The position numbers were made by a program, and so were the translations under genes. Shown piece by piece: positions 8,078 through 16,974 of a stretch of DNA of 64,000 nt. The notes beneath the pieces were generated by a model. It searched no databases and was not told the origin of the DNA. It saw only the letters and a list, made by a program, of their open reading frames with translations. Within the stretch, counting starts at the first letter, position 1. Each line of letters starts with the position of its first letter. Origin of the DNA: Kumtagia sp044326205. Its GTDB lineage: Bacteria > Pseudomonadota > Alphaproteobacteria > Rhizobiales > Rhizobiaceae. The stretch lies in NCBI RefSeq assembly GCF_044326205.1, contig NZ_JBIRCY010000014.1, positions 85,118 through 149,117 of the forward strand, written 5' to 3'.

Positions 8078-9096
8078 GCCAAAACCTTCTCACCGTGGAC
8101 GCATTCGACCTCGTGGCGGCCGGCGGCGTGGCGTGGCGGCTGCAACTCGGCGCAGCGCGGCAGCACCGCGACCGGGCAGCGCGGATGGAAGCGGCAGCCG
8201 GGGGGAACGTCAAAAATGTTGGGCACCGAGCCGGCGATGGGGCGGATGCGGCGGCCGCGATCGATGTCGCCGAGGCGCGGAACCGCGTCGAGCAGCGCCC
8301 GCGTATAGGGATGCGCGGGCTTGCGAAAGATGTCGCGCACCGGGGCGCTCTCGATGATGCGGCCGGAATACATGACGGCCACCCGGTCTGCCATCTGGGC
8401 GACGATGCCGAGATCGTGGGTGATGAACAGGATCGCCATGCCGAGGTCGCGCTGCAGGCTGCGCAGCAGTTCGAGAATCTGGCCCTGGATGGTGACGTCG
8501 AGCGCGGTGGTCGGCTCGTCGGCGATGAGCAGGCTCGGCCCGCAGATGAGCGCCCTGGCGATCATGGCGCGCTGGCGCATGCCGCCGGAGAACTCCGACG
8601 GATACCGGTCGAGCGCGCCGACGGGATCGGGGATGCCGACCTTGGCGAGAAGTTCGGCAGCCCGCGCCCGCGCCGCCTTGCGGCCAACGTCTTCGTGCAC
8701 GGTCACCACTTCGGCGATCTGCTGGCCGATCGTGTGAATGGGCGAAAAGGAGCTCATCGGCTCCTGGAAGATCATGCCCATGCGGGCGCCGCGGATCGCC
8801 TCGATGCCTTTGCCGTGCGTGCCGAGTTTCGCCACGTCGGCGCGGAATCCGTCGTTTGTCTGCAAGGCGATCTCGCCGCGTGCGACCTTCAGGTTGGCGC
8901 CGAGCAGTTGCATCAGCGCCAACGCCGTAACGCTCTTGCCCGAGCCGCTTTCGCCAACAAGCGCCAGCACCTCGCCGCGCGCGATGTCGAAGGAGACGTC
9001 CTGGGTGATCGGCACGGAACTGCCGTCGCGGGTGTCCAGCGCGATCGACAGGCCGCGCACGGAGAGGATTGGAGCTTCTATGGGTGTGATCATCAT
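8074..9096 (-). CDS. Oligopeptide-type ABC transporter ATP-binding protein (DppD/OppD family)
   Basis: A 340-residue ATPase. It shows Walker A GESGSGKS near 50-57, the Q-loop MIFQEPMSSFSP, the signature FSGGMRQRAMIARAL, Walker B LIADEPTTALD, and the C-terminal DppD-type tail PYTRALLDAVPRLGD with GCRFHPRCP. The frame is open far upstream to 10155, but that part is the antisense shadow of the permease. The ATG at 9096 (MMITPIEAPILSVRGL) overlaps the permease stop by four bases and is the natural start. It forms the ATPase pair with the next gene. Confidence 0.92.
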   Translation of the reverse strand: MMITPIEAPILSVRGLSIALDTRDGSSVPITQDVSFDIARGEVLALVGESGSGKSVTALALMQLLGANLKVARGEIALQTNDGFRADVAKLGTHGKGIEAIRGARMGMIFQEPMSSFSPIHTIGQQIAEVVTVHEDVGRKAARARAAELLAKVGIPDPVGALDRYPSEFSGGMRQRAMIARALICGPSLLIADEPTTALDVTIQGQILELLRSLQRDLGMAILFITHDLGIVAQMADRVAVMYSGRIIESAPVRDIFRKPAHPYTRALLDAVPRLGDIDRGRRIRPIAGSVPNIFDVPPGCRFHPRCPVAVLPRCAELQPPRHAAGRHEVECVHGEKVLA

Positions 9097-10232
9097 AACT
9101 TTGAATAGGGGTCGGCGGCATCGCGCAGGCCGTCGCCGACGAAGTTGAAGGCGAGCACGGCGATGATGACGAAGACGCCGGGGATCATCAGCCACGGCGC
9201 CTGGTCGATGGCGCGGATGCTTTGCGCGGCGAAAAGCAGTACGCCCCAGCTTTCGACGGGCTCGCGCAGGCCGAGGCCAAGGAAGGACAGCGAGGTTTCT
9301 GCCAGCAGGATTTCCGGGAAGGCGATCGAGGCGTCGACGATCAGGTAGCTCAGGAAGGACGGCAGAAGGTGGCGGCGGATGATGCTCGCGTCCGAGCAGC
9401 CGGACAGCCGCGCAGCGAGCACGAAATCCTCGTGCCGGGTGGCGAGCAGCTTGCTGCGCACGGTGCGCGCCAGCCACGTCCAGCCGAGCAGCGCCAGGAT
9501 TGTGGTGATGGCGAGATAGGTGGCGAGCGGTCCCCAGTCGCGCGGCATCAGCGCCGCCAGCGCCAGCCACAGCGGCAGCGTGGGGATAGAGCGGATGAAC
9601 TCGATCAGCCGCATGATGAAATTGTCGATGCGCCCGCCGAAATAGCCGGCTATGCCGCCGATCGCGGCGCCGAGCACGAACGAGACGGTGACGCCGACAA
9701 ACGCGACCGCGAGCGAGGCGCGCGTCGCGTGGACGGAGCGAGAGAACAGGTCGAGCCCGGTGAAATCCGTACCGAAGAGATGGATGAAACCCTCGTCCGT
9801 TCCGAACAGATGGATGTCGGTCCGGATGACGCCGAGCAGCCGGTAGGGCGCGCCTCGCACGAAGAAGCGGATCGGCCATTTCTTCGACGTGTCGACCTGG
9901 TGCGTCATACGCAGCGTGACCATGTCGCGCACGGCCTTGCTGCCGTAGACGAAGGGCCGCATGTGAATGGCGCCGGTCTCGTCGACGAAACGCGGCAGCA
10001 TCGGCGCGCCGGCGACATACTGCGGATTGCGCTGGCCAGGCGGATAGGGGCTGATCGTCTCGGCAAACAGCGTCATCGCCAGGAACATGCCGAGCAGCGC
10101 CATGCCGACCATGGCCATCTTGTGGCGGCGGAATTTCCACCACATCAGCTGCCACTGGCTGGCGAGATCCGGCCGGTAGGGTTTGCGGCGGAAGAGGAAA
10201 CGGGAGGGCGCAAGGCCTTCAAGCAGAGACAT
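9093..10232 (-). CDS. Oligopeptide-type ABC transporter permease (DppC family)
   Basis: A 379-residue inner-membrane permease. Helix 1 (MAMVGMALLGMFLAMTLF) is followed by a long periplasmic insert of about 110 residues (from ISPYPPGQRNP to HLFGTD). The core has LAVAFVGVTVSFVLGAAIGG, IRSIPTLPLWLALAALMP, the EAA-like loop HEDFVLAARLSGCSDASIIRRH and a final helix. The large loop is typical of the longer DppC members found in rhizobia. The start at 10232 (MSLLEGLAPSRFLF) lies five bases after the DppB-like stop; the longer open frame to 10958 is a shadow. Confidence 0.92.
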   Translation of the reverse strand: MSLLEGLAPSRFLFRRKPYRPDLASQWQLMWWKFRRHKMAMVGMALLGMFLAMTLFAETISPYPPGQRNPQYVAGAPMLPRFVDETGAIHMRPFVYGSKAVRDMVTLRMTHQVDTSKKWPIRFFVRGAPYRLLGVIRTDIHLFGTDEGFIHLFGTDFTGLDLFSRSVHATRASLAVAFVGVTVSFVLGAAIGGIAGYFGGRIDNFIMRLIEFIRSIPTLPLWLALAALMPRDWGPLATYLAITTILALLGWTWLARTVRSKLLATRHEDFVLAARLSGCSDASIIRRHLLPSFLSYLIVDASIAFPEILLAETSLSFLGLGLREPVESWGVLLFAAQSIRAIDQAPWLMIPGVFVIIAVLAFNFVGDGLRDAADPYSKL

Positions 10233-10237
10233 CGCCG

Positions 10238-11221
10238 TCACTCCAGCCGGATGCGCGGATCGAGCAGCACGAGCAGGAGGTCGGAAACGAAGGTGCCGAT
10301 GATCGTGAGCAGGCAATAGAGGAAGATCAGCGCGCCGGCGAGGTACATGTCCTGATTGAGCAGCGCGTTGAGGAAAAGCGGGCCGGTGTCGGGCAGCGCC
10401 AGCACGTAACCGACGATCGGCGCGCCGGAGATGACGTAGGTGAGCCGCCAGCCGAGCGTCGCGGCGATCGGATTGAGCGCCATGCGCACGGGATAGCGGA
10501 TCAGCAACTGCATCGGCGACAGGCCGCTGGCCTTGGCGGCGAGCACATACATCTTGTCGAGTTCGTCGAGCACGGCGGCGCGCATCGAGCGGATCAGATA
10601 GGCGGTGCCGGCAGTGCCCAGCACCAGCACCGGAATGACCAGATGCGAGAGGAAATCTTTGACCCGCGCCCAGCTCCAGGGGGCGTTGGCGAACTCCGGC
10701 GAAAACAGGCCGCCGACGCTCTGCCCGAAATATTTCTGGCCGAGATACATCAGCACCAGCGCCAACAGGAAATTCGGAATGGCGAGGCCGAGATAGCCGA
10801 CCAGCGAGGATGCGTGATCGCCGAAGGAATAACGGTGCACGGCCGAATAGATGCCGATCGGGATCGACACGGCATACATGAAGAGAAGCGTGGAGAAGGC
10901 GATGGCCAGCGTCAGCGGCATGCGCTCGCCGATTGCTTCGCCGACCGGCCGCCGCCACTGCCAGCTATAGCCGAAGTCGCCCTGCAGCGCTCCGGAAAGC
11001 CAGCGCCAGTATTGCTCGTGCCAGGGCTTGTCCAGCCCGAGTTCGACGCGCACCGCCTGCACGTCCGCCGCGCTGATGATGGCGCCCGTCGCCGCCCGCT
11101 GGGCCGCGACGATCTCGGCATAGTCGCCGGGCGCCGCCTGGATGATGACGAAAGAAACGAACGACACCAGCAACAGGGTGAAGGCGGTGTAGGCAAGCCT
11201 GCGTGACAGAAACGAGATCAT
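10238..11221 (-). CDS. Oligopeptide-type ABC transporter permease (DppB family)
   Basis: A 327-residue permease. The N-terminal DppB hallmark is clear: MISFLSRRLAYTAFTLLLVS, then FVIIQAAPGDY. The family phrase GLDKPWHEQYWRWLSGALQGD precedes the core helices, and the EAA loop reads KMYVLAAKASGLSPMQLLIRY. Six membrane segments are visible. It follows the binding-protein gene after 75 bases and is closely coupled to the DppC-like gene, with which it forms the membrane pore. Confidence 0.93.
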   Translation of the reverse strand: MISFLSRRLAYTAFTLLLVSFVSFVIIQAAPGDYAEIVAAQRAATGAIISAADVQAVRVELGLDKPWHEQYWRWLSGALQGDFGYSWQWRRPVGEAIGERMPLTLAIAFSTLLFMYAVSIPIGIYSAVHRYSFGDHASSLVGYLGLAIPNFLLALVLMYLGQKYFGQSVGGLFSPEFANAPWSWARVKDFLSHLVIPVLVLGTAGTAYLIRSMRAAVLDELDKMYVLAAKASGLSPMQLLIRYPVRMALNPIAATLGWRLTYVISGAPIVGYVLALPDTGPLFLNALLNQDMYLAGALIFLYCLLTIIGTFVSDLLLVLLDPRIRLE

Positions 11222-11296
11222 CGCGCTCCCTGCCTTGGATGGATGCCAGGTCGGTTCAACGGTGCCCGGCGCTCCGGCAGCCCGGCCTTGGTCAAG

Positions 11297-13294
11297 CTAT
11301 TCCTTGAACCAGGTGTCCGGCTGGTACGGATAAAGATAACCGAAATTGTAGTGCACCGTCTTCATGTCCGTCTTGACGTTTTTCAGGTGGTTGCCGACCA
11401 CGACCGGCTTCGGCAGTTCGCCGATCGTGCCGATGATCGTCATGTTCTCGAGGTTGAGCTTGATCAGTTCCTTGCCGAGCTCGGTATAACGTTCGGTGCC
11501 GGGCAATACCGTCTTCCACTCGCGTGCGATCTCGTACATGCGCTTGGCCCAGGCCGGCGGTTCCTCGCCCTGCTTGCCGCCGGTCATGTCCCATTCCCGC
11601 CACTGCACGCCGAACAGCGGCGACAGGTCGGAATAGTAGGGGACATAGAGGCCGATATTGGCGATCAGCGTCGGCTCGTAGGGAACGTCCCACTCCATGT
11701 TGATGTCTGAGCGGCTGGTGCGGGCGTTGTCGCGCGTCGCCTCGCTGGTCAGTTCCTTCGGATTGACGTTCAGGCCGACCGCCTTGAAGTAGTCGGTCAT
11801 CAGCTTGACGAATTCGGCATTGGCGAACTGGCTCGAATATTCCCACAGGATGGTGAAGGGCAAGCCGTCCGGGAAGGTGCGGAAACCGTCGCCGCCGCGC
11901 TTCATGCCCATCTCGTCGAGCAGGGCGTTCGCCTTGGCGACGTCGTAGTCGATCATGTAGTTGGCGTCGGCCTCGGTGGCGAAGGGCAGTTGCGCCGGCA
12001 GCGCCTGGCTGGGTTTGCCCAGGCCGAAATACAGGACCTGGTTCATTTCCTCGCGGTTGATCGCGTGGCTGATCGCCTGACGGAACCGCAGGTCGCCATA
12101 GACGGCCCTGAGCTTCGGATCGACATGGGTGATGTTGAAGGCCAGCGCATTGCCGATCGAGCCGGGCGGCAGAAGCACCGTGAAGCCGCCCTTCGCCTCG
12201 TTCTCCTTGAAGGTCGGATAGGAGCTGAGCTCGTTGCCCTGCGCCTTGAAGTCGACCTCGCCGTTGAGGACCGCCAGCACCTGCAGGTCCGCGTTGAGGA
12301 AACGCTCGCGCACCCGGTCAATATAGGGGAGCTGCTGCCCCGAACTGTCGACCTTGAAATAATAGGGATTGGCCTTCAGCACGCGCTGCTGGGTGTCGGG
12401 CGCGATCTCGATGACGTGGGCTTCCAGCGTCGGCACCTCGAGGGCGGCGGGCGATACGGTCGCGTCGTCATGGTATTTGTTGTAGTAATTGACGAACCAC
12501 TTCTTCCAATCCTCGAAGCCGGCGGCCTTGGCGTCCTCGTTCGCCTTCGGATTGTATTTCGGCAGGAATTTCTTGAAGAAATGCGCCGGCGCGAAGGTGC
12601 TGAAATAGGAGCCGTTGGTAGCCATGTAGGTCAGGAAGCCGGGGAAGGGCTCGTCGAACGACACCTCGACATGCTGGTCGTCGATCTTCCTGGCATGCAC
12701 GTTGACGCCCCATTCGGTCGTCGTCTCCGCGCTCAGGTCCTTGTTCTGGATGATGTCCTCGAAGAAGAAGACCACGTCGTCGGCGCCGAAGGGCGTACCG
12801 TCGGACCATTTGTGGCCCTTGCGCAACTCGAAGGTGATCGACTTGTGGTCGTCTGACCATTTCCAGGAGCGGGCGACATTCGGCACGATGGTCTGCAGAT
12901 CGTCCGAGATGCGCACCAGCACGGCCTGCCGCCAGCTCAGAATGTCGGAAGTTCCGGAGGTCGGCGCGCGCGAGGTGCCCTCGATCGTGCCGCCATACTT
13001 GCCGCATTCGACATAGGGCAGGACCACCAGCGGCTGTTCGGGCAGGCGCTCGCCCACCGGCTTGAGCTTGCCTGATTTCACGTCGTCGGCAAACAGCGGG
13101 TTTTCGGTGAAGGCGAGTTTTGCGCCGGCCGCGGTCGCTTCGTCGATCTCGACCTGATGCGGGAAGGCGCCCTTGAGATTTTGCGGATCGGCAACGGTCG
13201 GGCAGGCGGCCGCGAAGGCTGCCGCGGAATTCAGCAAGGCGAGAGTAAGGACGGAGATGCCGAGCGCGGCTCTTCGCTGGTTAAAAAGCGTCAT
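11297..13294 (-). CDS. Oligopeptide-type ABC transporter substrate-binding protein (family 5)
   Basis: A 665-residue periplasmic binding protein, long for the family (about 530) but typical of a rhizobial subgroup. Residues 1-29 form a signal peptide (ALGISVLTLALLNSAAAF, cleaved after AFA). Family phrases are NVARSWKWSDDHKSITFELR, HKWSDGTPFGADDVVFFFED, and LRAVYGDLRFRQAISHAINR. It is the first gene of the importer operon. A TGAC-N6-GTCA operator 59 bases upstream matches one beside the divergent glycerol-type operon, so the DeoR repressor at 13452 probably controls both. The ligand is unknown. Confidence 0.93.
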   Translation of the reverse strand: MTLFNQRRAALGISVLTLALLNSAAAFAAACPTVADPQNLKGAFPHQVEIDEATAAGAKLAFTENPLFADDVKSGKLKPVGERLPEQPLVVLPYVECGKYGGTIEGTSRAPTSGTSDILSWRQAVLVRISDDLQTIVPNVARSWKWSDDHKSITFELRKGHKWSDGTPFGADDVVFFFEDIIQNKDLSAETTTEWGVNVHARKIDDQHVEVSFDEPFPGFLTYMATNGSYFSTFAPAHFFKKFLPKYNPKANEDAKAAGFEDWKKWFVNYYNKYHDDATVSPAALEVPTLEAHVIEIAPDTQQRVLKANPYYFKVDSSGQQLPYIDRVRERFLNADLQVLAVLNGEVDFKAQGNELSSYPTFKENEAKGGFTVLLPPGSIGNALAFNITHVDPKLRAVYGDLRFRQAISHAINREEMNQVLYFGLGKPSQALPAQLPFATEADANYMIDYDVAKANALLDEMGMKRGGDGFRTFPDGLPFTILWEYSSQFANAEFVKLMTDYFKAVGLNVNPKELTSEATRDNARTSRSDINMEWDVPYEPTLIANIGLYVPYYSDLSPLFGVQWREWDMTGGKQGEEPPAWAKRMYEIAREWKTVLPGTERYTELGKELIKLNLENMTIIGTIGELPKPVVVGNHLKNVKTDMKTVHYNFGYLYPYQPDTWFKE

Positions 13295-13352
13295 GCTTCC
13301 ACTCCCCGGTTTCGGCGTCGAAGGCCTCGATTGCGAGAATGAAGGAATAGAA

Positions 13353-13366
13353 TGACTAAACGGTCA
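13353..13366. promoter_or_regulatory. Putative operator of the DeoR repressor, importer side
   Basis: TGACTAAACGGTCA lies 59 bases upstream of the importer binding-protein start. It matches TGACCATTCGGTCA at 14272 in 10 of 14 positions, including both outer TGAC/GTCA halves. Such sharing on both sides of a DeoR gene suggests a common repressor. Confidence 0.6.
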
Positions 13367-13451
13367 TCATGTCAATCGCAAGATTGACTGATCGGGCGTA
13401 TATTTGTTGAACCCAGCACATCATATGTCGTGACTCTGTCACGGATTGGCG

Positions 13452-14225
13452 CTATGCGCGCGGCTCCCCAATGACAATCTCCACACCCGCGGCTCGCAGA
13501 GCGTTCTCAACCGCATCATCCGGTGCGCGATCGGTCACCAGCCGGTGCACCCGGTCGGCCTTGCAGACTTGGAACAGGGCATGCCGGCCGAGCTTACTGC
13601 CGTCGGCCAGCACGGTGACATGGCGCGCGCTGGCGATCATGGCGCGCGCGATGAAGGCTTCCTCGGCGTTGAAGTCCATGAAGGTGCCGCCCTGGTCGAC
13701 CGCGCCAATGGTCAGCACCGCGTGGTCGGCATGCAGCCGCTGGATCTGGTCGACGACGAGTGGGCCGAGCACCTCGTGCCCGTCGCCGAAATAGCGGCCG
13801 CCGAGCAGGTATACCTCGCTTGGCGAGGGCGCCGACCACATCTCCGAGGCCACCACCGTGGAGTTGGTGATGACCGTGAAACTGCCGGCATTCTTGAGGG
13901 ATTCGGCGAAATAGGCAGTGGTCGAGCCGGCGTCGACCAGCAGGCTGTCGCCTTGCCGGAACAGCGCTGCCGCCGCGCGGCCGATAGCGATTTTCTCGCC
14001 GCGGGCCGTCGCCCGGCGGTCGCCGAGCGGGCTCTCGAGGGCAGTCTGCATGAACACCGCACCGCCATGGACCTTTCGCAGCAACCCCTGTTCGGAAAGC
14101 AGCGTCAGGTCGCGCCGCACCGTTTCGCGCGAGGTGTCCAGCAGCGTCGCGAGTTCGTCGACACTGATCTTGGTGGCCTCCTTCACCAGGAGGGCCATCC
14201 GCTCGCGACGTTCTTCAGGTTTCAT
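13452..14225 (-). CDS. DeoR/GlpR-family transcriptional repressor
   Basis: A 257-residue regulator. The N-terminal winged helix reads RRERMALLVKEATKISVDEL, TSRETVRRDLTLLSEQGLLR, KVHGGAVF. The sensor domain shows IGRAAAALFRQGDSLLVDAG, FTVITNS, HAVLTIGAVDQGG, AMIASARHVTVLADGSKLG. GlpR-type repressors respond to glycerol-3-phosphate or other sugar phosphates. It lies between the importer operon (same strand, downstream) and the GlpA-like/kinase operon (divergent). Its putative operators on both sides imply control of both units and of itself. Confidence 0.94.
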   Translation of the reverse strand: MKPEERRERMALLVKEATKISVDELATLLDTSRETVRRDLTLLSEQGLLRKVHGGAVFMQTALESPLGDRRATARGEKIAIGRAAAALFRQGDSLLVDAGSTTAYFAESLKNAGSFTVITNSTVVASEMWSAPSPSEVYLLGGRYFGDGHEVLGPLVVDQIQRLHADHAVLTIGAVDQGGTFMDFNAEEAFIARAMIASARHVTVLADGSKLGRHALFQVCKADRVHRLVTDRAPDDAVENALRAAGVEIVIGEPRA

Positions 14226-14251
14226 AGTGCAAAACCGCCATTGCCTGTTCG

Positions 14252-14285
14252 GTCACAATGTGACATTAAAATGACCATTCGGTCA
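14252..14285. promoter_or_regulatory. Putative DeoR operators in the divergent promoter
   Basis: Two inverted repeats lie side by side. GTCACAATGTGAC is at 14252-14264 (relaxed spacing, perfect halves) and TGACCATTCGGTCA is at 14272-14285. They sit between the DeoR start (14225) and the FAD-dehydrogenase start (14303), where a repressor would block both promoters. The second is the partner of the site at 13353. Confidence 0.6.
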
Positions 14286-14302
14286 AACGTAGCGTACATT
14301 CC

Positions 14303-15736
14303 ATGGCTTCGCCTGCCGCCCTCCAACAGCCTGCTCCCCGTCCACCCTCGAATGCGGCGGCTTACGACGTCGCCATCATCGGCGCCGGCGTGGTCGGCTG
14401 TGCCATAGCGCGTTCTCTAGCGATTCGCGGCTGGAAGGCGATCGTTCTGGAGAAGGGCGGCGACATTCTGGAGGGCGCCAGCAAGGGCAACAGCGCGCTG
14501 CTGCACACCGGTTTCGACGAGCCGGCCGGCGGCATGGAGCTGAAACTGATCAAGGCGGGCTGCGCGACCTATCGCCGGATCCACGGACGCATGAACCTGC
14601 CGTTGGTCGAGACGGGTGCGCTGGTGGTCGCATGGGATGAGGAGCAACTGGGCAAACTGGCTGGCATCGCGGCCCACGCGCAAGCCAACGGCGTTGCCGT
14701 TTCGGTGCTCGACCGCGCCGCGCTGCGCCGCCGTGAGTCGATGCTGTCGGAACGGGCGCTGGGCGCGGTTGACGTGCCGGAAGAAGCGATCATCGATCCG
14801 TGGAGCGCACCGCTTGGCTACATCAGGCAGGCGATGATGCATGGCGCCGAACTTTTGACCGGCGCAGAAGTGGCCGGCCTTTCGCGCAGGCAGGGCGCAT
14901 GGCGTATCGAAACAGGAAAGGGCGAAGTCGCGGCCCGGCTGGTGGTCAACGCCGCCGGGCTGTTCGGCGACCGGATCGAGACGCTGGCTGGCCGCCAGCC
15001 GGGCTTCACCATCCGGCCGCGAAAGGGCCAGTTCGTGGTCTACGACAAGCCGGCGCATGATCTTGCCAAGGCGATCATCCTGCGCGTGCCGACAGAGCGC
15101 ACCAAGGGCGTGCTGATCACCCGCACCGTCTTCGGCAATCTGCTGCTCGGGCCAACCGCCGAGGACCAGGAGGACCGCATCCATGCTGCCTGCGAGGAAG
15201 CGGTTCTGAGGCGCATCATGGCCGAGGGAGAAGCGATGCTGCCCGCGCTGGCCGGCCAGACGGTCACGGCGACCTTCGCCGCCTTGCGGCCTGCGACGGA
15301 GCATCGCGATTACGTGCTGAAGGCCGACGCCGAAAATGGCTGGCTGACGGTGGGCGGCATCCGCTCCACCGGCCTGTCGGCCTCGCTCGGCATCGGCGAA
15401 TGGGCCGCCGAGCAGGGCTCGATCATCCTTGGCGAGGTGCGTCCCGCACCACCCGACGACGATCTCGACTGGCCGCGCATGCCACCGATCTCGGAAGCGC
15501 TTCCCCGGCCGTACCGGCAGGCCGGGCGCTCGCCCATCGTCTGCCATTGCGAATGGGTGACCGAAAACGAGGTCAGCGCGGCCCTTTCCGGTCCCGCGCC
15601 GGCCGGTACTTTGGGCGGGCTGAAGCGCCGCACCCGCATCGCCATGGGCCGCTGCCAGGGTTTTGGCTGCACCGGCGCGCTGGCGCGGCTGGCGCCGCAT
15701 CTCGTCGAAGCTGGCAAGACCGACGCCGCGGCATGA
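14303..15736 (+). CDS. FAD-dependent dehydrogenase with C-terminal BFD-like 2Fe-2S domain (GlpA-like)
   Basis: A 477-residue flavoprotein. Residues about 21-50 carry the FAD dinucleotide motif YDVAIIGAGVVGCAIAR and the downstream acidic residue in IVLEKGGD. The DAO fold continues with NSALLHTGFDEPAG, LVVNAAGLFGDRIE, RPRKGQFVVYDK and TVGGIRSTGLSAS. The tail (about 415-465) holds CHC, then CQGFGC, the four cysteines of a BFD/GlpA 2Fe-2S domain. E. coli GlpA (anaerobic glycerol-3-phosphate dehydrogenase) has the same arrangement. The gene overlaps the next flavoprotein by ATGA and is followed by a glycerol-kinase-like gene, so oxidation of a phosphorylated glycerol-like polyol is the best guess. 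The first 20 residues look unstructured and the start is less certain. Confidence 0.88.
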   Translation: MASPAALQQPAPRPPSNAAAYDVAIIGAGVVGCAIARSLAIRGWKAIVLEKGGDILEGASKGNSALLHTGFDEPAGGMELKLIKAGCATYRRIHGRMNLPLVETGALVVAWDEEQLGKLAGIAAHAQANGVAVSVLDRAALRRRESMLSERALGAVDVPEEAIIDPWSAPLGYIRQAMMHGAELLTGAEVAGLSRRQGAWRIETGKGEVAARLVVNAAGLFGDRIETLAGRQPGFTIRPRKGQFVVYDKPAHDLAKAIILRVPTERTKGVLITRTVFGNLLLGPTAEDQEDRIHAACEEAVLRRIMAEGEAMLPALAGQTVTATFAALRPATEHRDYVLKADAENGWLTVGGIRSTGLSASLGIGEWAAEQGSIILGEVRPAPPDDDLDWPRMPPISEALPRPYRQAGRSPIVCHCEWVTENEVSAALSGPAPAGTLGGLKRRTRIAMGRCQGFGCTGALARLAPHLVEAGKTDAAA

Positions 15737-16974
15737 ACCGGGAGCCGGATGTGCTGATCGTCGGCGGCGGGCCGGCGGGGCTGGCGGCCGCCCGCGCGCT
15801 GGACCGGCGAGGGGTGCGGAATGTCGTGGTGGTCGACCGCGAACCGGAAGCGGGCGGCATTCCGCGCTTCTGCCCGCATCCGACCTTCGGGCTGACCGAT
15901 TTTTTCCGGCTGATGTCAGGCCCCACCTACGCGGCGCGGTGGCGTTCGCTGGTCGATCCGGGCACGATATTTTCTTCGACGACCGTCACGTCGATCGGTC
16001 CGGAACTGGAAACGATGCTGTCTGGCGATAAGGGCGAAGTGCTGGTCAGGCCAAAACGGCTGCTGCTCGCCACGGGCATCCGCGAGACGCCGCGCGCCGC
16101 CCGTCTGGTGTCCGGCGACCGGCCGCGCAACATCTTGACCACCGGCGCACTGCAGCGCGTCCTGTCCGAGGGCAAATGCCTGCCGTTCCGCCGGCCGTTG
16201 ATCGTCGGCACCGAGCTTGTCTCGTTCTCCGCGCTGCTCAGCCTGCGCGACGCCGGCGTCAGGGCGGTCGCCATGGTCGAGCCGGGCGAGCGCATCGTCG
16301 CGCGCCGCCCCGCAGACCTGTTCGCGCGGGCCGTGCTCGGCACGCCGATCCGCTACCGTTCGCGTGTCGTCCGCGTCAACGCGGCGCCCAACGATGCAGG
16401 GCGGATGGCGTCGGTCACGCTGGAGGACGCGACCGCCCGGAACGAGGATGTCGCCTGCGACGCGGTGATTTTCACCGGATGCTTTACGCCCGAAGCCTCT
16501 CTGCTCGGCCGCCGCCCGGACCTTTGCGACGTGGGCACGCGCGGGCCGGCCGTCGATCAGTTCTGGCGTCTGGCCGAGCGCGGGCTCTATGCCGCCGGCA
16601 ACGTGCTGCGTCCCATCGAGACCGCCGCCTGGTCGGCGCGCGAGGGGGCGCTGGCGGGCGAGGCCATCGCCAACGATCATCTTGGCGGCGCGCCGCTCGG
16701 CGAACGCCGCTTGCCGATCCGTGCCGAGGGTTTGGTCGCTTTCTCGACGCCGTCCTGCCTGACCGTGCCGGGGGTTGCGCTCGGACCGTTGCGGTTGGCG
16801 GTGCGGGTGAAAATGGCGGCGCGCGGACGCTTCACGCTTTCCGCCGATGGTGCGCGCGCGTGGAATTCGGGCCTGATGACAGTCATGCCGGAACGCAGGA
16901 TTTTGCTCGATCCCAAATTTCCGAATCTGGAAAGGGTCGGCGAGCTCCGCATCGGCTTCGAGGCTCGGGCATGA
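15733..16974 (+). CDS. FAD/NAD(P)-dependent oxidoreductase, partner of the GlpA-like dehydrogenase
   Basis: A 413-residue flavoprotein of the pyridine nucleotide-disulfide oxidoreductase fold. The N-terminal DVLIVGGGPAGLAAARAL binds FAD, LLLATGIRETPRAARL and the block around RPLIVGTELVSFSALLSLR form the second nucleotide site, and a C-terminal GLYAAGNV motif binds the flavin phosphate. No redox-active CxxC is seen. In the Thermotoga glycerol operon a GlpA-like enzyme is likewise followed by such a flavoprotein, and the pair is thought to pass electrons on. The ATG at 15733 overlaps the preceding stop; the open frame back to 15400 is a shadow. Confidence 0.87.
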   Translation: MNREPDVLIVGGGPAGLAAARALDRRGVRNVVVVDREPEAGGIPRFCPHPTFGLTDFFRLMSGPTYAARWRSLVDPGTIFSSTTVTSIGPELETMLSGDKGEVLVRPKRLLLATGIRETPRAARLVSGDRPRNILTTGALQRVLSEGKCLPFRRPLIVGTELVSFSALLSLRDAGVRAVAMVEPGERIVARRPADLFARAVLGTPIRYRSRVVRVNAAPNDAGRMASVTLEDATARNEDVACDAVIFTGCFTPEASLLGRRPDLCDVGTRGPAVDQFWRLAERGLYAAGNVLRPIETAAWSAREGALAGEAIANDHLGGAPLGERRLPIRAEGLVAFSTPSCLTVPGVALGPLRLAVRVKMAARGRFTLSADGARAWNSGLMTVMPERRILLDPKFPNLERVGELRIGFEARA

